A stretch of 64,000 nucleotides of DNA, from assembly GCA_016860845.1 (NCBI GenBank), contig BOKF01000014.1:1-64000 (forward strand). The letters are read 5' to 3'. The position numbers and the translations under genes were made by a program. Shown one piece after another: positions 52,972 to 62,842 of this stretch. The stretch's first letter is position 1, and the number at the start of each line of letters is the position of its first letter. The notes beneath the pieces are model-generated. The model was not told where the DNA came from, searched no databases, and worked only from the letters and a program-made list of their open reading frames with translations. The DNA is from Chloroflexota bacterium. Lineage in GTDB: Bacteria > Chloroflexota > Anaerolineae > 4572-78 > J111.

Positions 52972-54051
52972 ATGTTAAATTTATTACCCAAACTCCCGCT
53001 GTATTGGGCCTATCGCCGTTTTGGCTGGCCGACGATGCTGCCTTTCTCCATCGTCGTCAGCATAAGCTATCGCTGCAACAGCAAGTGCAAAACCTGCGAC
53101 GTCTGGCGCAAGCCCAACGACGACATGACCCTGGAAGAGTGGGATAAGACCTTTGCCAACATTGGCCGCGGCCCGCTCTACTTCACGTTTACCGGCGGCG
53201 AACCATTTATGCGTAAAGATACCGCCGAGATGGCCCTGTCGGCTTACCGGCACTGCCGGCCCTCGGTCATCACCATTCCGACCAATGGCATTTTGACCAA
53301 ACAGATCATCAGCCAGGTGGACCGCCTCTGCGCCGGCGCGCCCAGGACCAATATCGGGATCAATCTATCGCTGGACGAGGTGGGCGAGCGTCACGACGAA
53401 ATCCGCATGGTTCCCGGCAACTGGGCCAAAGCGATGAAAACGTGGGAGGAACTCAAGGCGCTGCAAAAACAGCACAAAAACCTGGTGCTGACCAACCATA
53501 CTGTTATCTCCAATTACAACATTGACCGCTTTTTTGAGATCTACGCCGGGCTGGAATTTTTAGAGCCGGACAGTTACATCACCGAAATCGCCGAAGAGCG
53601 GGTGGAATTGGATACGATTGATTGGGAAATTACGCCTGTGGCCGAAAAATACGGCCCAATCGCCGATTTTCTCAGCCAGAGAGCTACGCAGCGCCCGGTC
53701 AGAGGCTTTGCCAAAATCACGCAAGCCTTCCGTGCTGAATATTACCAACTGGCCAAACGTATTCTGTACGAGCATCGCCAGGTCATCCCCTGTTATGCCG
53801 GCTGGGCCAGTTGCCAGCTTGCGCCCAACGGCGACGTGTGGAGCTGCTGCATTCGGGCCGAAAATGTCGGCAACCTGCGCGACCACAATTATAATTTGCG
53901 CCCAATCTGGCAGGGTGAGGCTATGGCCAGCATGCGGCACAGCATCTACCAGGGTGAATGCCAGTGCCCGATGGCCAATGCGTCGTATGCCAATATGGTG
54001 CTGCACCCACCCACCCTGGCCAAAGTGCTCTCGACCGTCATCACATCATAA
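52972..54051 (+). CDS. Radical SAM protein with SPASM-like C-terminus
   Basis: A 359-residue protein. The radical SAM motif CNSKCKTC is near residue 30, then [14 protein letters not shown] (the GGE motif) and a TNGILT segment. The C-terminal region [20 protein letters not shown] has the Cys pattern of auxiliary-cluster (SPASM/twitch) domains. The first hydrophobic residues ([17 protein letters not shown]) could contact the membrane. Such enzymes modify peptides, sugars or lipids; no precursor peptide is visible nearby. It forms an operon with the Nudix gene. Confidence 0.85.
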   Translation: MLNLLPKLPLYWAYRRFGWPTMLPFSIVVSISYRCNSKCKTCDVWRKPNDDMTLEEWDKTFANIGRGPLYFTFTGGEPFMRKDTAEMALSAYRHCRPSVITIPTNGILTKQIISQVDRLCAGAPRTNIGINLSLDEVGERHDEIRMVPGNWAKAMKTWEELKALQKQHKNLVLTNHTVISNYNIDRFFEIYAGLEFLEPDSYITEIAEERVELDTIDWEITPVAEKYGPIADFLSQRATQRPVRGFAKITQAFRAEYYQLAKRILYEHRQVIPCYAGWASCQLAPNGDVWSCCIRAENVGNLRDHNYNLRPIWQGEAMASMRHSIYQGECQCPMANASYANMVLHPPTLAKVLSTVITS

Positions 54052-54060
54052 CCACTTGAA

Positions 54061-54125
54061 AGGTGCGAGGCACTTGATATTGAACAAATCTGGCCTCCTT
54101 AGCCAGGATCAAGTGCCTCGCACCT
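54061..54125. repeat. AGGTGCGAGGCACTTGAT perfect inverted repeat
   Basis: 18-bp arms (54061-54078 and 54108-54125) are exactly complementary around a TGGC/GCCA inner hairpin. CACCTGAGCAG at the end matches the repeat near 43801. It may end the Nudix-SPASM transcript. Confidence 0.8.
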
Positions 54126-54412
54126 GAGCAGTTACTAAACTTGCCTCATTTTGAAAAATCCCGTACCATTCAAACCTCTTATTAACCTTTGCGTGTCAAG
54201 GGTTATTCTCGTTAGGCTCTCTCGTTCCCACGCTTCGCGTCAATTTGGGAACGAGGGAAGAGATGGATGATGGGGTCAATCTAATGTTAACTCACGCAAA
54301 CTGCCAAGGTTTTTGCCCTGGCTGAGTATATATTTGAAGGAAAAATAGAAGGTTGGAAAAGGCCATCTTCCAAACTTCCAAACTTCCAACACCTTAATGT
54401 GAGGGGAACAGA
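54126..54412. other. Repeat-rich spacer
   Basis: No gene. It holds GTTCCCA/TGGGAAC inverted repeat copy 2 (54221-54255) and tandem CTTCCAAA-type units (about 54368-54390). Confidence 0.6.
54221..54255. repeat. GTTCCCA palindrome, copy 2
   Basis: CTCGTTCCCA and TGGGAACGAG arms with a longer central part than the other copies. Confidence 0.65.
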
Positions 54413-56473
54413 ATGTCTGAAAACTTTGAAAAGCAGTACGAGGATGATCACTTTTTAGATCATGTCGTGGTGCGCCACCCCAACGGCCAATCCGACAAGG
54501 TGGCTATTCCCGCCGACGAAGGGGCGCTGCTGCGGATAGGCCGCGAACTCGATAACGAGGTAGTGTTGGTTGACCCGCGTGCCTCGCGCTATCACGCCGA
54601 GATGCGGCGCAGTGCGAGTGGGATTGAAATTAAAGATTTGCACAGCGCCAACGGAACGCTCATCGGCACAACCCGGATTGAGCCGGAAACCTGGACGGAA
54701 CTGCCAGTGGGCCAGATGGTCCAACTGGCCGAAACCCGCCTGTTTTGGGAAAAAGCAGCATCGGCGCAATCAACCGTAGCCATGAGTCCGGCCCAAAAAC
54801 AGGCTGCTGCCGCTGCCAGTGCTGCTCCGGCTGCGGCGGCTGTTGCGGCCCCAATGCCCGCTTCAGCGGCGGCGCCACAGCGCCCGGTCATCGCCCCCTG
54901 GATGATTGGCGTGGCTGTGGCTTTGTTGCTCCTGATTGGCATCGGCGCTTTTCTGGCTTTTTCTGGCTGGGGCAGGCAGCAGGCTACAGGCGGCCCGGCA
55001 GTCATCGAAGGCCAGCCCGTGACCTCTCCCACCGCTGCCGGCAGCCTGGCGCAGCAAACGCCGAGCGGTGGTCCGACCAACACGCCCACTCCCAGCGGCC
55101 CGCAGTTGGCCATCCCTGTCGTCGAAATCGTCTCGGCCCAGGTGCAGCCGATTCTCTTGGGAGCGCTGCCCAGCACCGACAAAGCTTTACTCCTGGTCAA
55201 GGTGCGGGTGCAGAATGTCGGTAACGCCCCCTTTAAGATTTCCACCGATGATTTTTCGGTCCGCACGCGGGATGGTAAGACGATTCTGCGTGAAGCCGGC
55301 GGCACCACCAGCCCCGAGGGCTTGTTGCGGCTGGGCGCAATTGACCGCTTTAACGACCTGAATTTAACCCCCGGCGGTAGCGTCCCCGAAAGCTTAATTT
55401 TCGAGGTCAAACCGCAGACTTATGACGTTGAGTTGGTTTTTGAACCGGCCGATCTGAACCCGATTGTATTGGGCTTGGGCACCATTCGGGCTGGCGAAGA
55501 GTTAGCCCTGGCCTTAGGGACGCCGGTGGTTGAGGAAACTGAAGCAGCAGTTGCTGCCGTTGACACCCCCACCCCCACCCCTGAACCCACGCCGACCGCG
55601 ACCCGCCCGCCGGTCATTCCTGCACCTCAAGTGGTGCCCAAATCGGCCCTGGTCGGCACGATCGCTTATGCGGTCTTTAACGGTAATGATTACGATCTCT
55701 ACCTGGGCCAGGCTGATGGCTCGGGAACCAAATTTTTCCGCGCCGGGGCCAGCCAGCCTGCTTTCAGCCCTGATGGTTCTCGTATTGCCTTCCACTCGTG
55801 GAAGGGCGACTCGCGGGGTTTGGTGGCGATGGACGTTTCGGGGGCGAATGGTAATTTGATTTCCAACTTTATCGAAGATCAGTTGCCCACCTGGATGGCC
55901 GACGGCGAAAATATCATTTTCCTGAGCCGCCGCACGGGAGGACGCCAATCACAACTGTACAAAGCCAGTGGTTCGACTGAACTGGGAGAAGCTGTTCTCG
56001 TCGGTGAAGGGGAGTATCCCACTGTCAATTCACAGGGTAAACTTGTTTTCAAGGGTTGGGGGACCACAGCCTACGGCTTGCGCACGGCTACCAGCAACCT
56101 GGAGGACCTCCAAAGCATCACCAATGTGGATGAGGATACTGCCCCGGCCCTCTCGCCGGATGGCGGGCAAATCGCCTTTATGTCCCGGCGAGAAGGTAAC
56201 TGGGAAGTCTACATCGTCAACGCCGATGGGTCCGGCCTGCAGCGACTGACCAATGACCCTGCCGATGACGGCCTGCCCACCTGGTCGCCCGATGGTAATG
56301 CTATCGCCTTTGTCAGCAATCGGGGCGGCCCCTGGGCTGTCTGGGCCATGACTCCCGATGGCAGTGGCCAGCGCCAGCTTTTCACGATGGAAGGTTCACC
56401 CGATGGCCAGGTTGGCACAGATACCTTCGCCAGTCGGGGTTGGGCGGAAGAGCGGATAAGTTGGACAAAGTAA
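54413..56473 (+). CDS. FHA domain-transmembrane-TolB-like propeller protein
   Basis: A 686-residue protein. Residues 15-105 are an FHA domain (LRIGRELDNEVVLVDPRASRYHAEM, DLHSANGTLIG in pieces) that binds phosphothreonine in the cytosol. An Ala-rich linker leads to one transmembrane helix (MIGVAVALLLLIGIGAFLAF near 165), then a DUF4352-like beta domain (SAQVQPILLGALP, VRVQNVGNAPFKIS). After a Thr/Pro linker comes a TolB/PD40 propeller (AFSPDGSRIAFHSW, ALSPDGGQIAFMS, TWSPDGNAIAFVS). It may link cytosolic Ser/Thr phosphorylation to an outside sensor. GAGGGGA precedes the ATG. Confidence 0.85.
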   Translation: MSENFEKQYEDDHFLDHVVVRHPNGQSDKVAIPADEGALLRIGRELDNEVVLVDPRASRYHAEMRRSASGIEIKDLHSANGTLIGTTRIEPETWTELPVGQMVQLAETRLFWEKAASAQSTVAMSPAQKQAAAAASAAPAAAAVAAPMPASAAAPQRPVIAPWMIGVAVALLLLIGIGAFLAFSGWGRQQATGGPAVIEGQPVTSPTAAGSLAQQTPSGGPTNTPTPSGPQLAIPVVEIVSAQVQPILLGALPSTDKALLLVKVRVQNVGNAPFKISTDDFSVRTRDGKTILREAGGTTSPEGLLRLGAIDRFNDLNLTPGGSVPESLIFEVKPQTYDVELVFEPADLNPIVLGLGTIRAGEELALALGTPVVEETEAAVAAVDTPTPTPEPTPTATRPPVIPAPQVVPKSALVGTIAYAVFNGNDYDLYLGQADGSGTKFFRAGASQPAFSPDGSRIAFHSWKGDSRGLVAMDVSGANGNLISNFIEDQLPTWMADGENIIFLSRRTGGRQSQLYKASGSTELGEAVLVGEGEYPTVNSQGKLVFKGWGTTAYGLRTATSNLEDLQSITNVDEDTAPALSPDGGQIAFMSRREGNWEVYIVNADGSGLQRLTNDPADDGLPTWSPDGNAIAFVSNRGGPWAVWAMTPDGSGQRQLFTMEGSPDGQVGTDTFASRGWAEERISWTK

Positions 56474-56477
56474 AATA

Positions 56478-56578
56478 CGACCGCCGACGGCTGACCGCAG
56501 ACCGCCGCAAGAGGAGTCATCTTTGTCGGCGGTCAGCCGTCAGCCCATAGGGGGCCTTTGGCTCTGGTCGGCGGTCGG
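56478..56578. repeat. GACCGCCGACGG-type inverted repeat, copy 2
   Basis: CGACCGCCGACGGCTGACCG is mirrored by CGGCGGTCAGCCGTC and a further GGTCGGCGGTCGG; related to 14487-14560. Confidence 0.7.
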
Positions 56579-56676
56579 AATAATTATAATATTTAGTAAA
56601 AAAATTATAAAATTGACAAAAAAAATGCCCTCCCCTATAATCAAGCCACGAATTTCAACTGCGGCTTCTGCTTGTT

Positions 56677-56711
56677 CTACTCGTTCCCAAACTCAGTTTG
56701 GGAACGAGTAG
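56677..56711. repeat. GTTCCCAAACT palindrome, copy 3
   Basis: Perfect 17-bp arms, CTACTCGTTCCCAAACT and its complement, around a single C. Nearly the same core as 12649-12681. Confidence 0.8.
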
Positions 56712-56771
56712 CTTACCGATAATTCATTGTGGCAGCAGTAGGAAGTATCCCCTTCATAGAGGAGGTTGTCC

Positions 56772-58214
56772 GTGACGCGCGTTTTGTGGGTAGAAAAACA
56801 AATTGACTACGAGCCGCAAGGGATTATGTCCATGGCGGCAGTGCTCAAGCGAGCCGGTCACGAGGTGGGCCTGGCGATTTGCGCCCAGGAAGATCCGGTT
56901 CAGGTGGCCAGAGATTTCCAGCCTGATATTGTTGGTTACAGTATGATGACCGGTTCCCAGCATTATTATTTCAAAGTCAATCAACGTATCCGGGAAGGTC
57001 TGGGCCATAAACCGGTGATGTCCGTTTTTGGCGGGCCGCACCCCACCTTTTTCCCGGATATGATTCACGAAGACGGCGTGGATGGGGTCTGTGTCGGTGA
57101 AGGTGAAGGGCCGCTGGTGGATTTGGCTAACGCCCTCGGCAACGGCGGCTTCCACCCTGATATTCCCAATTGGTGGTTCAAAGTAGATGGCGAAATTGTC
57201 AAGAATCCGGTCCGCCCGCTGATTCGCAAGTTGGGCGATTTGCCCATGCCGGACCGTGACCTGATTTACAGCAAGCACGCTCCCACCCGTAACAGCCCGA
57301 TCAAGCATTTCATGGCCAGCCGGGGCTGTCCTTACAACTGCACTTACTGTTTCAACCACGCCTGGTACGAAATTTATACCCGCGAAAAGCGCGGCTACCA
57401 GCGCAGTGTTGACTCGGTTATCGAAGAGGTGCTGTGGGTGCGCGACCGCTACCCGTTGGAGCAGGTTGTCTTCCTCGATGACCTGTTCATTATCTATGTG
57501 GACTGGCTGGAAGAGTTTGCCGAAAAGTTCCCCAAGGAAGTTGGCCTACCCTTCTTCTGCAATGTCCGTTCCAACTTGATCACCCCGGAAAAAGTGGCCC
57601 TGCTTAAAAAAGCCGGGGCCAACACGGTCAGCATGGGTATCGAAGCCGGCAACGACCGCCTGCGCAACGATTTGCTGAAGCGCAAAATGTCCCGTGAGAC
57701 AATTATTGAGTCGGGCCGCATGCTGCATGAGGCCGGGATTAATCTAACTGCCACTAATATTCTGGCCCTGCCGACCGGCACCCTGGACGACGATTTTGAG
57801 ACGATGCGGCTCAACGCCCAGGCCAAAGTCAAGTATGCTCACGCTTTCCTGTTCCAGCCCTATCCGGCCACCGAGCTGGGCGAATTTACCAAGAAGAACG
57901 GTCATATGGCCGGCAGTTTTGACGATATTGGCGCCATCGCCTGGGACAGCTCGATCCTGACGCGCGATGAGAAAGAGAAAAATCAGATGGAAAACTTGCA
58001 GCGCTGGTTTGCCCTGGGCGTTGAGTTTCCCTGGTTGGAGCCGGTCATCCGCCTGCTGGTCAAAGCGCCGCGCAATCAATTTACGGATACGCTCTATTGG
58101 TGGATTCACAAGTTGTGGAAAGGGTGGGCGATTACGCATCGAGTTCACCCGATCAAAATCACGCCCAAAGTCATTTGGAATAACGCCCGCCACTTTATGC
58201 AGATGGAGGCGTGA
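56772..58214 (+). CDS. B12-binding-domain radical SAM protein (4)
   Basis: A 480-residue protein. Its cobalamin-binding-like domain ([44 protein letters not shown]) precedes the radical SAM motif CPYNCTYC near 190, VVFLDDLFI and [20 protein letters not shown]. The C-terminus is rich in basic and aromatic residues. The start is GTG 56772 with AGGAGG at 6 nt; an upstream TTG overlaps that ribosome site. It is followed by a terminator and so is probably transcribed alone or with upstream genes. Confidence 0.9.
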   Translation: MTRVLWVEKQIDYEPQGIMSMAAVLKRAGHEVGLAICAQEDPVQVARDFQPDIVGYSMMTGSQHYYFKVNQRIREGLGHKPVMSVFGGPHPTFFPDMIHEDGVDGVCVGEGEGPLVDLANALGNGGFHPDIPNWWFKVDGEIVKNPVRPLIRKLGDLPMPDRDLIYSKHAPTRNSPIKHFMASRGCPYNCTYCFNHAWYEIYTREKRGYQRSVDSVIEEVLWVRDRYPLEQVVFLDDLFIIYVDWLEEFAEKFPKEVGLPFFCNVRSNLITPEKVALLKKAGANTVSMGIEAGNDRLRNDLLKRKMSRETIIESGRMLHEAGINLTATNILALPTGTLDDDFETMRLNAQAKVKYAHAFLFQPYPATELGEFTKKNGHMAGSFDDIGAIAWDSSILTRDEKEKNQMENLQRWFALGVEFPWLEPVIRLLVKAPRNQFTDTLYWWIHKLWKGWAITHRVHPIKITPKVIWNNARHFMQMEA

Positions 58215-58275
58215 TCGTTCAAGATTAGGCTGTCAATAATCCGCTGTTGTTTCAAGTAAACAAGTACGCACGAAA

Positions 58276-58307
58276 AAAGAGGGTACAGCCGAGGTTGTGC
58301 CCTCTTT
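58276..58307 (+). terminator. Hairpin terminator after radical SAM gene (4)
   Basis: AAAGAGGGTACA pairs with TGTGCCCTCTTT (one G-T), followed by a short T-rich tail. Confidence 0.7.
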
Positions 58308-58337
58308 AGTTAGATTTGAATTTGGTTTGAAGGTTCT

Positions 58338-58365
58338 TTGACACCCCCCCTGATTCCACTATAAT
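58338..58365 (+). promoter_or_regulatory. Promoter of the nucleoside salvage cluster
   Basis: TTGACA (58338-58343), 16 nt, TATAAT (58360-58365), 37 nt upstream of the ribokinase ATG. Confidence 0.8.
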
Positions 58366-58402
58366 GAGCGCATCGCCAAACTTTGATTATCAGGATACCT
58401 CT

Positions 58403-59332
58403 ATGGCTGTCGTCGTCTTTGGCAGTATCAATATGGATTTGGTGGTGCGCACCCCGCGCCTGCCCGCCCCGGCAGAAACTATCACCGGCCACGAATTTTT
58501 TACCGCGCCCGGGGGCAAGGGAGCCAACCAGGCGGTCGCCGCGGCCCGGCTGGGCGTGCCGACGCAGATGGTCGGCCGGGTGGGCGGGGATGCTTTTGGC
58601 CAGGAGCTCCGCCAGAACCTGCTCAGCGCCGGGGCCGATGTTTCGGCCGTGTTCATTGATCCTGTGGTCAGTTCCGGCGTGGCCGTGATTGCGGTGGACG
58701 ACAACGCCCAGAATAACATCATCATCGTGCCGGGCGCAAACGGTCGGGTAGGACAGGATGATTTAGACCGGCTCGAAAGCAGCCTGGCTGGGGCCAAAGT
58801 CCTTCTGCTTCAGCTTGAAGTTCCCCTGGAGGCGGTCGTCGCTGCGGCGCGCCTGGCCCATGAGCGCGGCCTTACCATCGTGCTCGACCCCGCCCCGGCC
58901 CAGGAGTTGCCTGCCGAGCTGTATACCCTGGTTGACATTATCACCCCCAACGAAGTTGAAGCAGGACAATTGGTCGGGGTGTCTATCAAAAATCCCAATG
59001 ATGCTGCTGGCGCAGCCAGAATGCTGCTTAGTCTGGGGGTCAAAACGGTTATGGTGAAAATGGGCGCGTTGGGTGTTTTGTACGCTCAGGCCGAAAGTGA
59101 ACCCATCCTGGCGCCTGCCTTTGAAGTACAAGCGGTAGATACGGTCGCTGCCGGCGATGCTTTCAATGGCGGTCTGGCCGCTGCTCTCGTTGAAGGCAAG
59201 GCTCTGCCGGAAGCAGTTCGTTGGGGGGCGGCGGCCGGCGCGCTATCTGCCACCAAAATGGGTGCGCAACCTTCTATGCCCACCCGAGCCGAGTTTGATG
59301 CCTTTTTAACGGCCCAGACAAATCATCCTTGA
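58403..59332 (+). CDS. rbsK: Ribokinase
   Basis: A 309-residue PfkB-family ribokinase. It has the N-terminal VVVFGSINMDLVVRTPRLPAPAET (in pieces), the first PfkB signature GGKGANQAVAAARLG near residue 40, and the second DTVAAGDAFNGGLAAAL near 250, whose GAGD-like core (AAGD) holds the catalytic Asp. It phosphorylates ribose to ribose 5-phosphate. ATG 58403 matches the family start; an earlier ATG lies within the -10 box. It is the first gene of a salvage cluster that would supply ribose from nucleosides. Confidence 0.93.
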   Translation: MAVVVFGSINMDLVVRTPRLPAPAETITGHEFFTAPGGKGANQAVAAARLGVPTQMVGRVGGDAFGQELRQNLLSAGADVSAVFIDPVVSSGVAVIAVDDNAQNNIIIVPGANGRVGQDDLDRLESSLAGAKVLLLQLEVPLEAVVAAARLAHERGLTIVLDPAPAQELPAELYTLVDIITPNEVEAGQLVGVSIKNPNDAAGAARMLLSLGVKTVMVKMGALGVLYAQAESEPILAPAFEVQAVDTVAAGDAFNGGLAAALVEGKALPEAVRWGAAAGALSATKMGAQPSMPTRAEFDAFLTAQTNHP

Positions 59333-59361
59333 CCGCCGCTTGGCGACCGCTGACCGCCGCA
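59331..59361. repeat. GACCGCCG-type repeat, short copy
   Basis: GACCGCCGCTTGGCGACCGC and GACCGCCGC in the 36-nt gap between ribokinase and deaminase genes. Confidence 0.5.
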
Positions 59362-59368
59362 AAGATAA

Positions 59369-60700
59369 ATGCCGATGTATGACCTGATAATCCACGATTG
59401 CCATATCTTGACCCCTGATAACAACATCCAGCGCAACTACGACCTGGTGATTGACGCCGGCAAGATCGTTGACCTCCAACCCACCGGCCAAATTGATCTC
59501 GGCCAGGCTCATAACCTGCTTGAGGGCCGGGAGATGCTGGCCATGCCCGGCCTCATTAATACCCATGCCCATGTGCCGATGGTCATTTTCCGGGGCCTGG
59601 CCGAAGATGTCTCGATTGAGCGCTGGTTCAATGAGTTTATGTGGCCGCTGGAAAGCAACCTGATTGAAGAGGATGTTTACTGGGGCATGCTGCTGGGCCT
59701 GGTGGAGATGATCGAAGGTGGGGTAACGACAGTTGCCGACCACTACTTCTACATGGATCAAGCTGCCAAAGCGGTCGAGCAGGCCGGAACGCGGGCGGCG
59801 CTGGGTTGGGCCGTGTTTGGCAGTCAGGGTTACGGGACGCTGGACGAGACGGCTGCCTTTGTGGAACGCTGGCAAGGTCAGGCCAGTGGCCGGATTACGA
59901 GCTGGATGGCCCCCCATGCGCCGTATACTTGCGATGATGATTTTCTGCAGGCAACTGTGACGCACGCCAAGCGCCTGGGTGTCGGGCTTCACATTCATGC
60001 CTCCGAAGAGATGGGCCAGACGCAGGCCAGCTTGCAGAAGCGCGGCCTTACGCCCATTCAAGTATTGGCCCAAACCGGCGTGCTGGATGTGCCGCTCATC
60101 ATTGCCCACGGCTGCGGTATTCTCCCCCAAGATATTGACCTGCTCAAACAAGCTGCCGCTCCGGTTGGAATTGCCCACGCCCCCAAAACTTATCTCAAGC
60201 TGGGCATGGGCCTGACCCCCATCTTGCCGCTGCGCGAGGCCGGTATTCCGGTCGGACTCGCCACCGACGGCGCGGTCAGCAATAACACGCTCGACATTTT
60301 TGAGAGCTTGCGTTTAATGGCCATGCTCCAAAAACACGAAGCCCGCAACCCGGAAATCATGACTATTCCCCAGGCCCTGGAGATTGCCACCCGTGGCAGC
60401 GCCGCTGTGGTGGGTCTGGGGGATAAGATTGGGCAAATCACCCCCGGCTACCTGGCCGATGTGATTTTGGTGGATTTGAGCGGAGCGCATCACCAACCGC
60501 TGCACAGCCTGACTGCCAGCCTGGTTTACAACACTCGGGCCAGTGATGTCCAGACCGTTATCGTCAATGGCAAAATTATTATGCGCGACCGCCACATCTT
60601 AACCCTGAATAAAGCCGAAATCATTCGCCAGGTTAACCGCAGTATGGAACGGTTGGCCCAGCGCGTGCCGGATAAGCGGATTCAAGTCTATAATCCGTAA
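59369..60700 (+). CDS. MTA/SAH deaminase-like amidohydrolase
   Basis: A 443-residue amidohydrolase of the MtaD/TrzA-AtzB group. Metal ligands are in INTHAHVPM (near 67), GLHIHASEE (near 210), IIAHGCG (near 248) and GLATDGAVSNNTLD (near 295). An N-terminal composite beta domain is completed by ITPGYLADVILVDL at the C-terminus. Relatives deaminate methylthioadenosine, S-adenosylhomocysteine or adenosine, which fits a nucleoside salvage setting. There is no strong ribosome site; ATG 59369 or 59375 may be used. Confidence 0.85.
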   Translation: MPMYDLIIHDCHILTPDNNIQRNYDLVIDAGKIVDLQPTGQIDLGQAHNLLEGREMLAMPGLINTHAHVPMVIFRGLAEDVSIERWFNEFMWPLESNLIEEDVYWGMLLGLVEMIEGGVTTVADHYFYMDQAAKAVEQAGTRAALGWAVFGSQGYGTLDETAAFVERWQGQASGRITSWMAPHAPYTCDDDFLQATVTHAKRLGVGLHIHASEEMGQTQASLQKRGLTPIQVLAQTGVLDVPLIIAHGCGILPQDIDLLKQAAAPVGIAHAPKTYLKLGMGLTPILPLREAGIPVGLATDGAVSNNTLDIFESLRLMAMLQKHEARNPEIMTIPQALEIATRGSAAVVGLGDKIGQITPGYLADVILVDLSGAHHQPLHSLTASLVYNTRASDVQTVIVNGKIIMRDRHILTLNKAEIIRQVNRSMERLAQRVPDKRIQVYNP

Positions 60701-60713
60701 GTTCAGGATAGTC

Positions 60714-60733
60714 GGACAAACTTTAGTTTGTCC
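60714..60733. repeat. GGACAAACT palindrome
   Basis: GGACAAACTTTAGTTTGTCC in the spacer before psuG; same family as 9903-9957. Confidence 0.7.
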
Positions 60734-60757
60734 ACCCAGGCAACAAGGAACAACATC

Positions 60758-61657
60758 ATGCCTCCACAGTTACATTTTCATCCCGAAGTAAAAGCCGCGC
60801 TGGACCAGGGTAAAGCCGTCGTGGCGCTGGAGTCAACGGTAATTACGCACGGACTGCCCGCCCCGGAAAATATCGAGGTTGCTCGCGCCATCGAAGCGGC
60901 GGTATGCGAGCAGGGCGCAACGCCGGCCACGATTGCCATTCTGAGTGGTGAAATCACCGTAGGCTTGACCCCGGAACAGTTGGTCTATCTGGGATCGGCC
61001 AAGAATGTGCATAAATGTTCGCGTCGGGATTTCCCCGTTGTGGTGGCTCGCGGTGAAGATGGGGCTACCACGGTAGCCGGAACGATGATGGTGGCTCATT
61101 GGGCCGGAATTCGGGTGTTTGCTACCGGCGGTATTGGCGGCGTTCATCGCGATCACCCCTTTGACGAGTCGGCTGATTTGTTAGAATTGGGTCGAACGCC
61201 GGTAGCGGTGGTCTGCGCGGGAGCTAAAGCAATTTTGGATTTGCCTCTCACACTGGAGGTGCTTGAAACGCAAGGTGTCCCGGTGATCGGCTATCAAACC
61301 GACGAATTTCCGGCCTTTTACTCTCGCAGCAGCGGTTTGCCGCTTGAGTTGTGGGTCGAAACCGTGTCAGAGATTGCCGCAATCCTCAAAGCCCACGACC
61401 AGATGGGCTTAACAATGGGCACGGTTATCACCAATCCCGTTCCTGTCGCCGATGAGTGGCCCGCCGTCGAGGCGCAGAGTGTCATCGAGCAGGCGCTGCG
61501 CGATGCCGAAACTGACCGCATCAGCGGTAAAGCTGTTACCCCCTACCTGCTTCAACGCGTCAGTGACCTTTCCGGCGAGCGCAGCAAAAAAGCCAACATC
61601 GCCCTGTTATTGAATAATGCCCGGCTAGCCGCCCAAATCGCCCTGGCTCTAGAATGA
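60758..61657 (+). CDS. psuG: Pseudouridine-5'-phosphate glycosidase
   Basis: A 299-residue PsuG. Conserved segments are ALESTVITHGLPAPEN (near 25), CSRRDFPVVVARGEDGATTVAGTMMVAHWAGIRVFATGGIGGVHR (in pieces, 87-130, with the catalytic Lys region just before it at AKNVHK), and VIGYQTDEFPAFYSR. It splits pseudouridine phosphate into uracil and ribose 5-phosphate. AAGGA lies before ATG 60758. Its usual partner is a PfkB-type pseudouridine kinase, and the kinase two genes downstream is a candidate. Confidence 0.95.
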   Translation: MPPQLHFHPEVKAALDQGKAVVALESTVITHGLPAPENIEVARAIEAAVCEQGATPATIAILSGEITVGLTPEQLVYLGSAKNVHKCSRRDFPVVVARGEDGATTVAGTMMVAHWAGIRVFATGGIGGVHRDHPFDESADLLELGRTPVAVVCAGAKAILDLPLTLEVLETQGVPVIGYQTDEFPAFYSRSSGLPLELWVETVSEIAAILKAHDQMGLTMGTVITNPVPVADEWPAVEAQSVIEQALRDAETDRISGKAVTPYLLQRVSDLSGERSKKANIALLLNNARLAAQIALALE

Positions 61658-61659
61658 AA

Positions 61660-61712
61660 AGGCAGGTTGGGAGATTGGAAGAGCCGTTCTACCAACCTGC
61701 CAGCCTTCCAGA
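61660..61712. repeat. GGCAGGTTGG inverted repeat
   Basis: GGCAGGTTGG...CCAACCTGCC in the psuG-nucleoside hydrolase spacer, with flanking GGAAG/CTTCC units. Confidence 0.65.
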
Positions 61713-61730
61713 TTTCCAATTCAGGTAACT

Positions 61731-62687
61731 ATGCCCAAAAAAGTTATTATTGATACCGACCCCGGTGTGGACGATGCCATGGCCATCCTCCTGGCTTTAA
61801 AATCGCCGGAAATTGAACTGGTGGGATTGACCACCATCTATGGCAATGTTTATACCGATTTGGCGACCCAAAACGCCCTGCGCCTGGTGGAGTTTGCCGG
61901 TCGTCCCGATATCCCGGTAGCCCATGGGGCCGAAGCGCCTCTGCTCGTACCGCTGGGGTCGTCCGCCGATTTTGTTCACGGCCAGGATGGGCTGGGTAAT
62001 ATCAATCTGCCGCTACCGCAAGGTCGTGCCATTAACCGGCCTGCGGCCCAGTTTATTGTAGAAACGGTTATGGCCCGCCCTGGCGAAATTACTCTCGTGC
62101 CGGTTGGCCCGCTGACCAACCTGGCCCTGGCTCTGGCCCTGGAACCGCGTTTGGCCGAGAATGTGGCCGAAGTAGTGGTTATGGGTGGGGCGGCGACAGT
62201 CAATGGCAATGTCACTCCTGCCGCTGAGGCCAACATCATTAACGATCCGCATGCCGCCGATAGGGTTTTTACGGCGGCCTGGCCGGTAACGATGGTCGGC
62301 CTGGATGTCACCATGCAGACGATCATGACCGACGATTACATGGCTGCCCTCAAAGCCTCCGGTTCATCTACCTCCGAATTCATTTACACGATAAGCCGCT
62401 TTTATCGGGATTTTCACTTTGACACGCATGGCCTGGCCGGCATGCATACCCACGATCCCTCAGCCATTGCTTATGTGCTCGATCCCACCTTGTTTACAAC
62501 GGTTCGTGGTCCCCTCCGCGTAATCACAGAGGGGATTGCCGTCGGGCAGACCCTCCTCGACCGCCGCCAAAACTGGCGCCAGCCCAATGCCTGGACCGAT
62601 CAACCCGCGGTGAACGTCTGCCTGGGCGTTGACTCGGAACGTTTATTGGCGCTGTACCGGGAGCGTATTATCGCTGAGGGTTTGTAA
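61731..62687 (+). CDS. Inosine-uridine-type nucleoside hydrolase
   Basis: A 318-residue nucleoside hydrolase. The Ca-binding N-terminal motif is KVIIDTDPGVDDAMAILLAL. HGAEAPL and HGQDGLGNINLP follow, then VPVGPLTNLALAL, VVMGGAA and the C-terminal HDPSAIAYVLDP, which holds a catalytic-site His/Asp. It cleaves N-glycosidic bonds of ribonucleosides, giving base and ribose for the upstream ribokinase. AGG precedes the ATG by about 7 nt. Confidence 0.94.
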   Translation: MPKKVIIDTDPGVDDAMAILLALKSPEIELVGLTTIYGNVYTDLATQNALRLVEFAGRPDIPVAHGAEAPLLVPLGSSADFVHGQDGLGNINLPLPQGRAINRPAAQFIVETVMARPGEITLVPVGPLTNLALALALEPRLAENVAEVVVMGGAATVNGNVTPAAEANIINDPHAADRVFTAAWPVTMVGLDVTMQTIMTDDYMAALKASGSSTSEFIYTISRFYRDFHFDTHGLAGMHTHDPSAIAYVLDPTLFTTVRGPLRVITEGIAVGQTLLDRRQNWRQPNAWTDQPAVNVCLGVDSERLLALYRERIIAEGL

Positions 62688-62802
62688 GACTTAATATACT
62701 CAATGTTGCTCGGTCTGGATTGCCAAATCCAGACCCAAACGAGGATTTGTCAATCCTCTTTGAGCAAATATTAGAGCTGCTGAAACTCTAAATTTCTCCA
62801 GT

Positions 62803-62832
62803 AGGAGTGAAAAAGTGCACTTTTTCACTCCT
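62803..62832. repeat. Perfect 30-bp palindrome (GTGCAC centre)
   Basis: AGGAGTGAAAAAGTG and its exact complement, the same core as 37119-37152. It lies 10 nt before the PfkB kinase ATG; a GTG inside it opens the same frame but is unlikely to be the start. Confidence 0.8.
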
Positions 62833-62842
62833 GAAATTAAGA

